Part shown: in pieces, positions 1 to 7,129 of the stretch
Numbering within the stretch: position 1 is the first letter of the stretch
How the letters are laid out: every line of letters starts with the position of its first letter
NCBI GenBank assembly: GCA_028690445.1
Contig: JAQVBE010000003.1
Span: 74,909-138,908, forward strand
Reading direction: 5' to 3'
DNA length: 64,000 bases
Origin: Aliarcobacter sp.
GTDB lineage: Bacteria > Campylobacterota > Campylobacteria > Campylobacterales > Arcobacteraceae
Notes under the pieces: model-generated
Seen by the model: only the letters and a program-made list of their open reading frames with translations
Databases searched by the model: none
What the model was told of the DNA's origin: nothing
Position numbers and translations under genes: made by a program

Positions 1-451
1 ATCTTCTTTCAATTTCAAAACATTCAGGTGCCTTAATATCTTCAAGATTTATTCCACCAAAAGTAGGAGAAATAGCTTTTACAACAGCACAAAATTTATC
101 AATATTTTTTTCATCAACTTCAATATCAAAAACATCAACAGCTGCAAATTTTTTGAATAGTACAGCTTTACCTTCCATAACTGGTTTTGATGCAAGTGCA
201 CCAATATCACCAAGTCCTAAAACAGCCGTTCCATTTGAAATAACAGCAACTAAATTTCTTTTTGCTGTAAATTCATAAGCTAACTCTGGATTTTTTTCAA
301 TCTCTTCACAAGGAAATGCAACACCAGGCGAATATGCTAGTGATAAATCTTTTTGTGTTTCCAATCTAGTAGTTGTTGCAATTGCAACTTTTCCTGGAAT
401 TGGACCCCTATGATACTCTAATGCTTCTTCTTTTGTAACTTTAGCAGTCAT
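1..451 (-). CDS. Malic enzyme, N-terminal part (cut by window edge)
   Basis: This is the first 150 codons of a malic enzyme (oxidative decarboxylation of malate to pyruvate with NAD or NADP); the rest lies beyond position 1. Reading back from the ATG at 449-451 the protein begins [16 protein letters not shown] and contains the family hallmarks [12 protein letters not shown], the LAYSPGVA segment near residue 37 and [14 protein letters not shown] near residue 70, which belongs to the malic enzyme N-terminal domain. The spacing of these motifs fits the short bacterial type. Cofactor preference, and whether a C-terminal phosphotransacetylase-like domain is present, cannot be judged here. It is transcribed in the same direction as the pgeF-like gene upstream, with a 123-base gap. 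The family call is firm; the exact subtype is not. Confidence 0.93.
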   Translation of the reverse strand, partial: MTAKVTKEEALEYHRGPIPGKVAIATTTRLETQKDLSLAYSPGVAFPCEEIEKNPELAYEFTAKRNLVAVISNGTAVLGLGDIGALASKPVMEGKAVLFKKFAAVDVFDIEVDEKNIDKFCAVVKAISPTFGGINLEDIKAPECFEIERR

Positions 452-556
452 ATTTTCCCTTTTAATTATTATTTCATTATAAAATTTACAAGATAGTAAC
501 AAAAAGAAACTTAAATAGATAAATTTTATTAATTAATACTTATAATTAAAATATTT

Positions 557-589
557 AAACAACTTATGTAAAATTTATATAAGTTGTTT
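557..589 (-). terminator. Hairpin at the 3' end of the pgeF-like gene
   Basis: Perfect 11-bp arms (557-567 and 579-589) surround the stop codon of the minus-strand gene. On the minus strand the hairpin is followed by T-rich DNA without a solid T run, so it is a plausible but not ideal intrinsic terminator. Confidence 0.5.
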
Positions 590-1261
590 ATCCACTAAAC
601 TTATAACTCCTGCAAACCTACCTGTTTTAGGACTTTTTCTAAAAGAAAAATATGGTTCATTTGAGCATTTTGTACAAATATTTGAAATATTTATATGTCT
701 AATTCCTACTTCTTCTAAAAGCATAATATTAATTCCTTGCAAATCAATATTTCTTCCTATACAAAATTTCTCTCCAAAAGATGTTTTTACAATAGCTAAT
801 AATTCATCACTTACCTCATAACAACAAGAGTGAATTGATGGTCCAAAAATTACTTTTATATTATTTACATTACAGCCTAACTCATTTATCATTTTGTTTG
901 CTGTTATTTGTGCAATCTTTAAAAAAGTCGAGTTTCTTCCTGCATGAACAGCTGCAATTACACCTTGTATCTCATCAAAAAATAAAATAGGAATACAATC
1001 AGCCACCATAACCATAAGTGGTAATTCTTTCTCTTTTGTGATTATTCCATCACAATTTTCTATAAGTTTTGGTGAATTTTTATCCACTATTTGAACATTG
1101 TTTCCATGAACTTGATTCATATAAACTAAATCTTCGTTTTTGTATTCCATTATTGAAGCAACTGCTTGCCTATTTTTATCCACATTTTCTTTTATATCAC
1201 CTACATGATAAGCTAAATTCCCATCATTTGAAGTTGTAAAATAGTATTTAATTTGATTCAT
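575..1261 (-). CDS. pgeF: PgeF/YfiH-family laccase-domain protein (purine nucleoside phosphorylase/polyphenol oxidase fold)
   Basis: This 228-residue cytosolic protein belongs to the YfiH/PgeF (DUF152, multicopper-polyphenol-oxidase-like) family. Members act as zinc-dependent purine nucleoside phosphorylases or adenosine deaminases and have been linked to peptidoglycan quality control. The predicted metal ligands are present: His52 in VHGNN, Cys89 in VADC and His106 in VHAGR. A CxxC (CTKC) lies near residue 196. Length matches the family (about 230-260). The ATG at 1259-1261 lies 70 bases from the divergent methyltransferase gene, so this gap should hold both promoters. The family is clear; the physiological substrate is not shown by sequence. 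Confidence 0.88.
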   Translation of the reverse strand: MNQIKYYFTTSNDGNLAYHVGDIKENVDKNRQAVASIMEYKNEDLVYMNQVHGNNVQIVDKNSPKLIENCDGIITKEKELPLMVMVADCIPILFFDEIQGVIAAVHAGRNSTFLKIAQITANKMINELGCNVNNIKVIFGPSIHSCCYEVSDELLAIVKTSFGEKFCIGRNIDLQGINIMLLEEVGIRHINISNICTKCSNEPYFSFRKSPKTGRFAGVISLVDKQLI

Positions 1262-1331
1262 AATTTCTTCTTTTATTTGCTTTTGCTATAATTTATCAAA
1301 ATATTAATGATTTATTGTTTAAGGATAAAAT

Positions 1332-1940
1332 TTGAATAGATTTGATGAAGCAGCAAAAACTTGGGATACAAAACCTTCAAGCCTAGCTATGGCAAAAGCT
1401 TGTGTGGAAAATATAAATAAAATTATTAAACTAAAAGATAATGCAAAAATTCTTGATTATGGTTGTGGAACTGGACTTGTAGCATTTAGTTTGAGTAATG
1501 AAACAAATGAAGTTATTGGAATGGACAACTCAAATGGAATGGTTGAACAATTCAACAAAAAAGCAACTGAACTAAACTATTCAAATATCAAAGCTATTAA
1601 ACATGATATAAATGATGAAAATTTAGAAGAAAATGAGTTTGATTTGATAATAACAAGTATGTCTTTACATCACATAAAAAATGCAAATATTTTTATAGAA
1701 AAAGCCTATGAAGCTCTAAAAAAAGATGGTTTTTTATGTATAAATGATTTAGACAAAGAAGATGGAACTTTTCATAAAAAACACAATAATGATGGTGTTT
1801 ATCACTTTGGTTTTGATAAAAATGAATTAGAAAATAGTTTAAAAAATCTAGGATTTAAAATCATAGATTATAAAATAGTTTATACAGACTTTAGAGAAGA
1901 TAGAGAGTTCCATATTTTTAATCTAATAGCTCAAAAATAA
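1332..1940 (+). CDS. Class I SAM-dependent methyltransferase
   Basis: This 202-residue protein has a Rossmann-type methyltransferase fold. Motif I is LDYGCGTGLV at residues 41-50, an acidic motif II residue (GMDNS) follows, and the post-motif III region SMSLHHI is typical of the Methyltransf_11/UbiE-like group. The start is a TTG at 1332-1334, preceded by AAGGA at 1321-1325; no ATG lies near the conserved N-terminus. It ends 8 bases before aroE and is probably cotranscribed with it. The substrate is unknown: sequence alone does not separate small-molecule from RNA targets, and it lacks features diagnostic of UbiE or CmoA. Confidence 0.85.
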   Translation: MNRFDEAAKTWDTKPSSLAMAKACVENINKIIKLKDNAKILDYGCGTGLVAFSLSNETNEVIGMDNSNGMVEQFNKKATELNYSNIKAIKHDINDENLEENEFDLIITSMSLHHIKNANIFIEKAYEALKKDGFLCINDLDKEDGTFHKKHNNDGVYHFGFDKNELENSLKNLGFKIIDYKIVYTDFREDREFHIFNLIAQK

Positions 1941-1948
1941 GGAAAAAA

Positions 1949-2743
1949 ATGTCACAAAAATTTGCAATATTTGGAAATCCAGTTGCCCACTCAAAATCAC
2001 CACAAATGCAAAATGCAGGATTAAAACATATAAATTTTGATGGAAATTATGAAAAACATCACTTAGAAGATGGAAATGAAATCAAAAAAGCTTTTTTAGA
2101 ATCAAACTATAAAGGTGCAAACATAACTGTTCCTCACAAAGAGTTTGCCTATGAAAACGCAGATGAAGTAAAAGGTCTAGCAAAAGAGATAAAAGCTGTA
2201 AATACTTATATTTTAGAAGATGGAAAAGTAATAGCTTATAATACGGATGCACCAGGATTTTTAAAAGCAATAGAGAGTTTTGGAACTATTAAAAATGTTT
2301 TACTTTTAGGAGCTGGAGGAACTGCCAAAGCAATTGCCTTAGCCTTAAAATCAAAAGATATAAATGTAACAGTTTTAAATAGAAGTGAAGGAAAACTTGA
2401 CTTTTTTAAACAACACCAAATTCCATGTTTTTCATGGGAAAATTTTGAACCACAAGATTATGACTTAGTTGTAAACTCAACAAGTGCTGGACTAAAAGAT
2501 GAATATTTACCTTGTGATAAAAAAATTTTAGAAATAGTTTTCAAAAATGCCTCTTTTGCCTTTGATTGTGTTTATGGAAAAATCACACCTTTTTTAGCAT
2601 TAGCGCGTGAAAATGGACTTGAAATAAAAGACGGGGAAGATATGCTTTTGTTTCAAGGCTTACTAGCGTTTGAACTTTTTACTAATACAAAGGCTGATGA
2701 CTCAGTAGTTGAAGCAATGAGAAAAGGACTAAAAGGAGAATAG
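1949..2743 (+). CDS. aroE: Shikimate dehydrogenase
   Basis: AroE reduces 3-dehydroshikimate to shikimate with NADPH, the fourth step of the chorismate (aromatic amino acid) pathway. Visible landmarks in the 264-residue protein are the substrate serines in HSKSPQMQN (residues 14-22), the catalytic lysine Lys64 in NITVPHK, the substrate Asp100 in NTDAPG, the nucleotide-binding glycine loop GAGGTAKA near residue 121, and the NRS segment that selects NADP. Length is normal for the family. GGAAAAAA before the ATG is a weak ribosome site, consistent with translation following the upstream methyltransferase gene 8 bases away. Confidence 0.97.
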   Translation: MSQKFAIFGNPVAHSKSPQMQNAGLKHINFDGNYEKHHLEDGNEIKKAFLESNYKGANITVPHKEFAYENADEVKGLAKEIKAVNTYILEDGKVIAYNTDAPGFLKAIESFGTIKNVLLLGAGGTAKAIALALKSKDINVTVLNRSEGKLDFFKQHQIPCFSWENFEPQDYDLVVNSTSAGLKDEYLPCDKKILEIVFKNASFAFDCVYGKITPFLALARENGLEIKDGEDMLLFQGLLAFELFTNTKADDSVVEAMRKGLKGE

Positions 2744-2802
2744 AATTTATTTTTTTCTACCTCATTTCTACCCTAATATCTATTTAGGATAGAATTTATT
2801 TT
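2741..2802. repeat. Pair of 13-base direct repeats after aroE
   Basis: TAGAATTTATTTT occurs at 2741-2753 (overlapping the aroE stop) and again at 2790-2802. A weak hairpin (CCTAA at 2772-2776 with TTAGG at 2784-2788) lies between the copies. They could be a small duplication or the trace of an excised element; the AT-rich composition makes chance possible. Confidence 0.4.
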
Positions 2803-2978
2803 ACAACTCACTTTTAAATGCTTACTCTAAAATAGAAACTTTTAGACTTTCCATCTTTTTTTGAATTTGTTTTATTTTTTACATTTTTGTAAAATTGATC
2901 TGTCAACACTTTGTAGGACACAAAATTTCCAATTTAACTAACCATTTCTAACCGTAACATTTTTTCCTGACTTCCGCG

Positions 2979-3158
2979 TTATCTTAAAAAATCATATTTT
3001 TTAAAAGTAAAATCCCTGTCATATAATGTTTTTGGATTTATATCTAAATCTTTTCTTGCTAACGCTGCGTTCTATGCTGATATATCTTTTGCATTTTTAT
3101 TATTGTTAATAATCAACTGTACAATTGAATCTTTAAACTCTTGACTATATTTTTTCAT
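2979..3158 (-). pseudogene. Remnant of an IS3-type transposase orfA (helix-turn-helix end)
   Basis: On the minus strand an ATG at 3156-3158 opens MKKYSQEFKDSIVQLIINN, the characteristic N-terminus of IS3-family OrfA/InsE-like DNA-binding transposase subunits. An in-frame TAG follows codon 28, then the frame continues through a recognisable DINPKTLYD-like helix-turn-helix stretch and stops again at 2979-2981. Nothing resembling the catalytic OrfB (DDE domain) remains. The element is therefore dead. It sits between aroE and the lipoprotein operon. Confidence 0.7.
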
Positions 3159-3409
3159 GATAACACTTATTCATTTTTTATTTTAACGCAGAATTATTAA
3201 AATTCTTTGTCTGAATTTATGTTACCACTCCATTTTTTATTATAGGAAAATAATTACAAAGTTATTTTAATAGATATTCTAATCTAAAATCTTTTTTATC
3301 TCATTAAAAATATCATTATCTTAACTACAAATCAATGAAAATTTAATAAAAGCCATAAAAAATAATTAAAGGAAAATAGGAATATTTTCTTTTATTTGTT
3401 ATAATATAT

Positions 3410-3415
3410 ATACTT
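3410..3415 (+). promoter_or_regulatory. Putative -10 box of the lipoprotein/ATP-grasp operon
   Basis: A perfect TATAAT lies 46 bases before the TTG start at 3462, in T-rich DNA, as expected for Campylobacterota sigma-70 promoters, which often lack a clear -35 box. No mapping data. Confidence 0.45.
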
Positions 3416-3461
3416 AAAAATAAATATTATTAAAATGTATTAAAAGAAAGGATTATTTATT

Positions 3462-4151
3462 TTGAAAAAAAGAAATCATATTAAGAAAATATCAAATTAT
3501 GCAATAGTTGGTGGATTAGGTTCTCTTCTTATTGTAGGACTTGTTGGATGTGGTGATAGTTCAAATGATAAAAATCAACAACAAAATAAAGCACAAAGTG
3601 ATGCTTTTACAAATGCAAGTCAAAAAGAAGGCGCTTTTGTAATTGTAGAAGAATCAGCAGATGGTAAATATAAAATTGCAGATGAATTTCCAGCGGCAAA
3701 AACAACTATTGTTTTAAGAAAACCTGATGGAAGTGAGAAAATATTAACTCAAGCAGAGATAGATAAATTAGTAAAAGAAGAAGAAGTAAAAATAGATGCA
3801 GGAACTTCACCTCTTACAAATCCAAATACTGAAGTAAGTAGCGGTGGAATGGGACTTGGTGGAGTTTTATTATCTTCAATTGCAGGTGGAATGATTGGTT
3901 CTTGGCTTGGGAATAAACTATTTAATAATCAAAATTTCCAAAATCAAAGACAAACTCAATATAAATCACCACAAACATATAGCAAATCACAAAGTTCATT
4001 TACAAGATCACCTGCATCAACGGGAACTTCAGGTGGAGATAAAAAAAGTGGATTTTTCAGTGGGAATAATAATTCAAATACAAGTTCTTCATCTTCTACT
4101 TCAAAATCTTCTTCTTTCTCATCTCCATCAACTACAAGTACAGGAGGTTGA
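3462..4151 (+). CDS. UPF0323-family lipoprotein, YgiB-like architecture
   Basis: This 229-residue protein has a basic N-terminus, a hydrophobic helix and a lipobox LVGC with Cys30 as the predicted lipidation site. A charged domain spans about residues 50-115. A glycine-zipper hydrophobic stretch (residues about 128-150, GGMGLGG to GSWLGN) could insert in a membrane. The tail is a long Ser/Thr/Gly/Asn low-complexity region ending in STGG. It belongs to UPF0323 (Campylobacter Cj0371-like). The layout parallels Escherichia coli YgiB, a lipoprotein encoded beside the GspS-like YgiC, as here. The start is TTG at 3462, preceded by AAAGGA. The stop overlaps the ribosome site of the next gene. Function is unknown; envelope location is inferred from the lipobox. 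Confidence 0.8.
   Translation: MKKRNHIKKISNYAIVGGLGSLLIVGLVGCGDSSNDKNQQQNKAQSDAFTNASQKEGAFVIVEESADGKYKIADEFPAAKTTIVLRKPDGSEKILTQAEIDKLVKEEEVKIDAGTSPLTNPNTEVSSGGMGLGGVLLSSIAGGMIGSWLGNKLFNNQNFQNQRQTQYKSPQTYSKSQSSFTRSPASTGTSGGDKKSGFFSGNNNSNTSSSSSTSKSSSFSSPSTTSTGG
4142..4147 (+). promoter_or_regulatory. Ribosome binding site AGGAGG that decides the start of the ATP-grasp gene
   Basis: A perfect AGGAGG lies inside the last codons of the lipoprotein gene, six bases before the ATG at 4154. This favours 4154 over the in-frame TTG at 4148, which would sit directly on the site. It also suggests translational coupling between the two genes. Confidence 0.8.
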
Positions 4152-4153
4152 TT

Positions 4154-5332
4154 ATGAAATTAGAAAAATTAAAACCATTAAGTGATGAATATTTAGAATC
4201 AATAGGTTTTGTATGGCACACAGATAGTGATAATTCATCTTATGTTAGTGATGAAATAGTGGTAATCAATGAAAGTGAAGCAAATGCTTATTATGAAGCA
4301 ACAAATGAATTATATGATATGTTTGCCCAAGCTGGACAATATGTAATTAATAATGATTTATTCCATGATTTAAATATCCCTTTTAATTTAGTTGAAATGA
4401 TAAAAGAATCATGGGAAAATGACGTTCACTGGCATTTATATTCAAGATTTGATTTAGCAGGTGGAATAGATGGTAAACCTATTAAATTAATTGAATTTAA
4501 CGCAGATACACCAACTTCACTTTTTGAAACAGCAATTATTCAATGGGCAATGTTAAAAGCAAATGGTTTAGATGAAGCTAGTCAATTTAATAATCTTTAT
4601 GAAGCATTAAAAGATAACTTTAAAAGAATTATTACCCTTGATACTGATATTGAAAAGTTTGAAGAGCATTATTCTAATCTTGGTTGGAAAATATTATTCT
4701 CTTCAATTTCAACTTCAAGTGAAGATATAAATACTACAAAACTTTTAGAACATATTGCGAGTGAAGCTGGATTTAATACAGATTTTGAATTTATAGAAAA
4801 TGTTCAATTTAGTGATGATGGAATTTTTAAAGATGATGAACTTTTTGAATTTTGGTTTAAATTAATTCCTTGGGAAAATATTGCCATTGAAGAGAGCGAA
4901 TTAGCTTTGATTTTAACTGAAATTATAAAAGAGAAAAAAGCAATTATTTTTAATCCTGCCTATACTTTGATATTCCAATCAAAAGGGTTTATGAAGATTT
5001 TATGGGATTTATATCCAAATCATCCTCTACTTTTAGAAACTTCTTTTGAACCTTTAATTGGAAAAAAACATGTAGAAAAAAGATGTTTTGGAAGAGAAGG
5101 TGCTAATACTAAAATCATAAATGCTGATGGTTCAATTGATGAACAAACTGATGGGGTTTATGAAGGTCATAAAGCAATATATCAAGAATATGTAGAATTT
5201 CCCAAAGATTCAAATGGAAACTATTATCAAGCTGGAGTATTCTTCGCCTATGAAGCTTGTGGATTAGGATTTAGACGTGGTGGAAAAATCTTAAATAATA
5301 TGTCAAAATTCGTAGGTCACATCATAAAATAA
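4154..5332 (+). CDS. Glutathionylspermidine synthase-family ATP-grasp ligase (YgiC/YjfC-like)
   Basis: This 392-residue cytosolic protein matches the GspS synthetase-domain family. In the trypanothione and glutathionylspermidine pathways this domain joins the C-terminal glycine carboxylate of glutathione to a polyamine amine using ATP. Stand-alone YgiC-like members lack the amidase domain, as here. Motifs include SRFDLAGG at 97-104, the metal/substrate motif EFNADTPTS at 114-122, and the ATP-grasp segment FGREGANTK near residue 312 with YEACGLGFRRGG near the end. Its length equals that of YgiC. It overlaps the lipoprotein gene's ribosome site and is surely in the same operon. The true substrate is unknown; a protein or peptide C-terminus is possible. 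Confidence 0.87.
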   Translation: MKLEKLKPLSDEYLESIGFVWHTDSDNSSYVSDEIVVINESEANAYYEATNELYDMFAQAGQYVINNDLFHDLNIPFNLVEMIKESWENDVHWHLYSRFDLAGGIDGKPIKLIEFNADTPTSLFETAIIQWAMLKANGLDEASQFNNLYEALKDNFKRIITLDTDIEKFEEHYSNLGWKILFSSISTSSEDINTTKLLEHIASEAGFNTDFEFIENVQFSDDGIFKDDELFEFWFKLIPWENIAIEESELALILTEIIKEKKAIIFNPAYTLIFQSKGFMKILWDLYPNHPLLLETSFEPLIGKKHVEKRCFGREGANTKIINADGSIDEQTDGVYEGHKAIYQEYVEFPKDSNGNYYQAGVFFAYEACGLGFRRGGKILNNMSKFVGHIIK

Positions 5333-5338
5333 TAAAAA

Positions 5339-5362
5339 GGCTTATTGTAATAGCAATAAGCC
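5339..5362 (-). terminator. Strong hairpin with a T tract only on the minus strand
   Basis: Nine-base-pair perfect arms (5339-5347 and 5354-5362) with a six-base loop. On the plus strand, the direction of the flanking genes, no T run follows. On the minus strand TTTTTATTATTTT follows immediately. It may simply attenuate plus-strand transcription, or it may end an unseen antisense transcript. Confidence 0.5.
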
Positions 5363-5442
5363 AACTTACATATAAAAATCATTACACAAAAAACATACAA
5401 TTTATTGAAATAATGTAAAAAATTAGAATTAAAAGTAGAATA

Positions 5443-5928
5443 ATGAAAATATTAATATTAGTAAGTATCCTTTGTATAAGTTTATTTAGTTGGGATTTTA
5501 ACTACAATGAACTTACAGAAAACGAAACAAAACTAACAGAAAAACTCATAAAAATTGGTGAACCTCATGGTTTAGGACTAGAACTCGCTGCTATTGGAAT
5601 AATAGAAACAAGATTAGGAAAATATGAATCAAACAATAACTATATTTGTGGTATACATCAAATTAATACAAAAATAGCTATGAAAAGAATCGGAAGTAAT
5701 GGAGATAAAAATAAATTTTGTAATGAAATAAATACAAATAAAAATCTTAGCTCAATCCTTGCATTAAATGAATTAATTTATTGGAAAAAATACACAAGAA
5801 ATAATATTAAAAAAATGATTACAAATTATAACTCTGGATTTGAAAAATCTAGTCATAGTAATGAATATTTAAGAAGATTTATGATTGTTTATAAAGAATT
5901 AAAAAAAGAAAAAGTACTACATGGATAA
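5443..5928 (+). CDS. Small secreted lytic transglycosylase-like (SLT-fold) protein
   Basis: A 161-residue protein with an N-terminal signal peptide (residues 1-16, MKILILVSILCISLFS) and a compact lysozyme-like domain. Glu55 in IGIIETRLG fits the catalytic glutamate of SLT transglycosylases. CGIHQI near residue 69 corresponds to the family GLMQ segment, and NYNSG at 128-132 to the YNAG motif. Such enzymes cleave peptidoglycan glycosidic bonds without water and often clear the way for envelope machines. It follows the ATP-grasp gene by 110 bases with a hairpin between, so cotranscription is uncertain. The sequence is divergent, so activity is likely but unproven. Confidence 0.7.
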   Translation: MKILILVSILCISLFSWDFNYNELTENETKLTEKLIKIGEPHGLGLELAAIGIIETRLGKYESNNNYICGIHQINTKIAMKRIGSNGDKNKFCNEINTNKNLSSILALNELIYWKKYTRNNIKKMITNYNSGFEKSSHSNEYLRRFMIVYKELKKEKVLHG

Positions 5929-5967
5929 TTTAAAAAAGAAATAAATTTTTATTTTATTAGTAACACA

Positions 5968-6052
5968 TGGTGCCCGTGGTCGGACTCGAACCGACAAGCT
6001 GTTAAGCGGTTGATTTTGAATCAACTGAGTTTACCAATTTCTCCACACGGGC
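5968..6052 (-). tRNA. tRNA-Leu(CAA)
   Basis: Read on the minus strand this folds as a full cloverleaf: acceptor stem GCCCGTG paired with CACGGGC, a long variable arm typical of class II tRNAs, and a T arm containing GGTTCGAGTCC. The anticodon stem GTTGA/TCAAC closes the loop TTCAAAA, so the anticodon is CAA, which reads UUG leucine codons. The terminal CCA is encoded (TGG at 5968-5970 on the plus strand). It begins 9 bases after the hup terminator hairpin. Confidence 0.96.
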
Positions 6053-6060
6053 TTTAAAAT

Positions 6061-6086
6061 TATAAAAGGCTAAAAAGCCTTTTATA
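6061..6086 (-). terminator. Terminator hairpin after hup
   Basis: Arms TATAAAAGGCT (6061-6071) and AGCCTTTTATA (6076-6086) form an 11-bp stem with a four-base loop between the hup stop and the tRNA-Leu gene. On the minus strand it is followed by ATTTTAAAG. Read-through would feed the tRNA gene. Confidence 0.7.
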
Positions 6087-6091
6087 AAAAA

Positions 6092-6370
6092 TTATTTACC
6101 AGATACTGCTTCTTTTAAAGCTTTACCAACTTTAAATTTAGCAACAGTCGTAGCTGCAACATTAACAGTTTTGTCAGTTCCTGGAACTTTAGCTGTTCTA
6201 GCTGCTCTATCAGCAGTTGTAAACGTTCCAAATCCAATAAAGCTTACAGATTCTTTTTTTACTAATGCCTCTGTAATTGTATCTAATACAGCCTCAACTG
6301 CACCCTTTGCATCTTTTTTAGATAAACCAGCTTTTGCAGCTACTGCGTCGATAAATTCTGCTTTGTTCAT
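6092..6370 (-). CDS. hup: HU-family DNA-binding protein
   Basis: This 92-residue histone-like protein bends and compacts DNA as a dimer. It begins MNKAEFIDAVAAKAGLSKKD, a standard HU N-terminus, and carries the beta-arm signature GFGTFTTADRAAR near residues 46-58 followed by a DNA-clamping arm rich in Lys, Thr and Pro. Length is exactly that of bacterial HU. A good ribosome site (AAAGGAG) precedes the ATG, and a TACTATAAAG box lies upstream. IHF subunits share the fold, but the sequence is closest to HU. Confidence 0.96.
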   Translation of the reverse strand: MNKAEFIDAVAAKAGLSKKDAKGAVEAVLDTITEALVKKESVSFIGFGTFTTADRAARTAKVPGTDKTVNVAATTVAKFKVGKALKEAVSGK

Positions 6371-6491
6371 GGATGAACTCCTTTTATAAAATTTAATTGT
6401 GAAAACTTTATAGTATTTAAGCTTTGAAATAGCTAAAATCAGGGCATTTCATCGATAAATAAGAATAATTATAAGCAAATATATAAATTTT

Positions 6492-7070
6492 TTATTCAAA
6501 AGAGGTTTTTATGCTCAAAAGTCGACAAGAATTTTCTAAAATAGCAATCTTTTTTACAAGCTCATGAATATCCCTATCATAAACATAAGTACCTATTCCT
6601 TTTATCACCATTATATTATTATCTGACTCTTTTAAATACTTTGTAATTTCTAAAGCATTTCTTTTATACCAAGTTGAAAAATCACCTGGATTATAAATTG
6701 AAATCTCTCCAAATGTTACCTTTCCAAAGAAATCTTCAAAAACTATTTTATCATGTTCAAAAGTATATGCAGTTGTATAAATAGGCATTCCAAAAGCTAT
6801 ATATTTTGCTTCATGAATATTTGCGTAAATTGTTGCATGAATATGTGATTCCATACTCGCAATATGCCATCTATAATCTTGTTTACTAATATTTAAACTA
6901 CAAAATGAATTCTCATCCATTTCATCAAAAATTGCATCACTTGTATTAATCATAAAATCATGTTGATCAATCTTTGCAGATATTGAGCCATGATAAATAC
7001 CAAAGAAATTCTTTCTAAACATTGTTAAAGATAAGTCAGTGAGTAATTTCACAGTAGATTTATCAACCAT
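6492..7070 (-). CDS. Class II aldolase/adducin-domain protein, probably without a full zinc site
   Basis: This 192-residue protein has the class II aldolase/adducin N-terminal fold. The two histidines of the first zinc motif are visible (His76 and His78 in ESHIHAT). In active aldolases a third histidine lies in an NHG-type motif near residue 155; here that position reads MVIKGIGTYVYD with no histidine. The catalytic Glu normally upstream of the HxH motif is also not evident. It is therefore probably a binding or regulatory relative rather than an aldolase, or an enzyme with altered chemistry. It is divergent from rsmH with about 59 bases between starts. No pathway neighbours help assign a substrate. 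Confidence 0.75.
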   Translation of the reverse strand: MVDKSTVKLLTDLSLTMFRKNFFGIYHGSISAKIDQHDFMINTSDAIFDEMDENSFCSLNISKQDYRWHIASMESHIHATIYANIHEAKYIAFGMPIYTTAYTFEHDKIVFEDFFGKVTFGEISIYNPGDFSTWYKRNALEITKYLKESDNNIMVIKGIGTYVYDRDIHELVKKIAILENSCRLLSIKTSFE

Positions 7071-7129
7071 TTTAAAAGCCTTAAATATATTTTAGCTATT
7101 ATATACTAATTTAAATAAGGACTGTTTTA

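Larger units (their letters stand above)
2744..3461. other. 718-base gene-poor stretch with a transposase remnant and short repeats
   Basis: No intact gene is visible. It contains a decayed IS transposase start (2979-3158, minus strand), a 13-base direct repeat (2741-2753 and 2790-2802), a small hairpin (2772-2788) just after aroE, and a putative promoter for the lipoprotein gene near 3410. The segment 2898-2925 reads like an insertion-sequence end (CTGTCAACACTTTGTAGGAC lies at 2900-2919). The most economical reading is an old, eroded insertion sequence. Confidence 0.6.

Noticed and set aside
3895..4185. 96-codon frame inside the lipoprotein gene, rich in His and Leu
   Set aside because: It is an out-of-frame reading of the Ser/Thr-rich tail, without a ribosome site or plausible domain.
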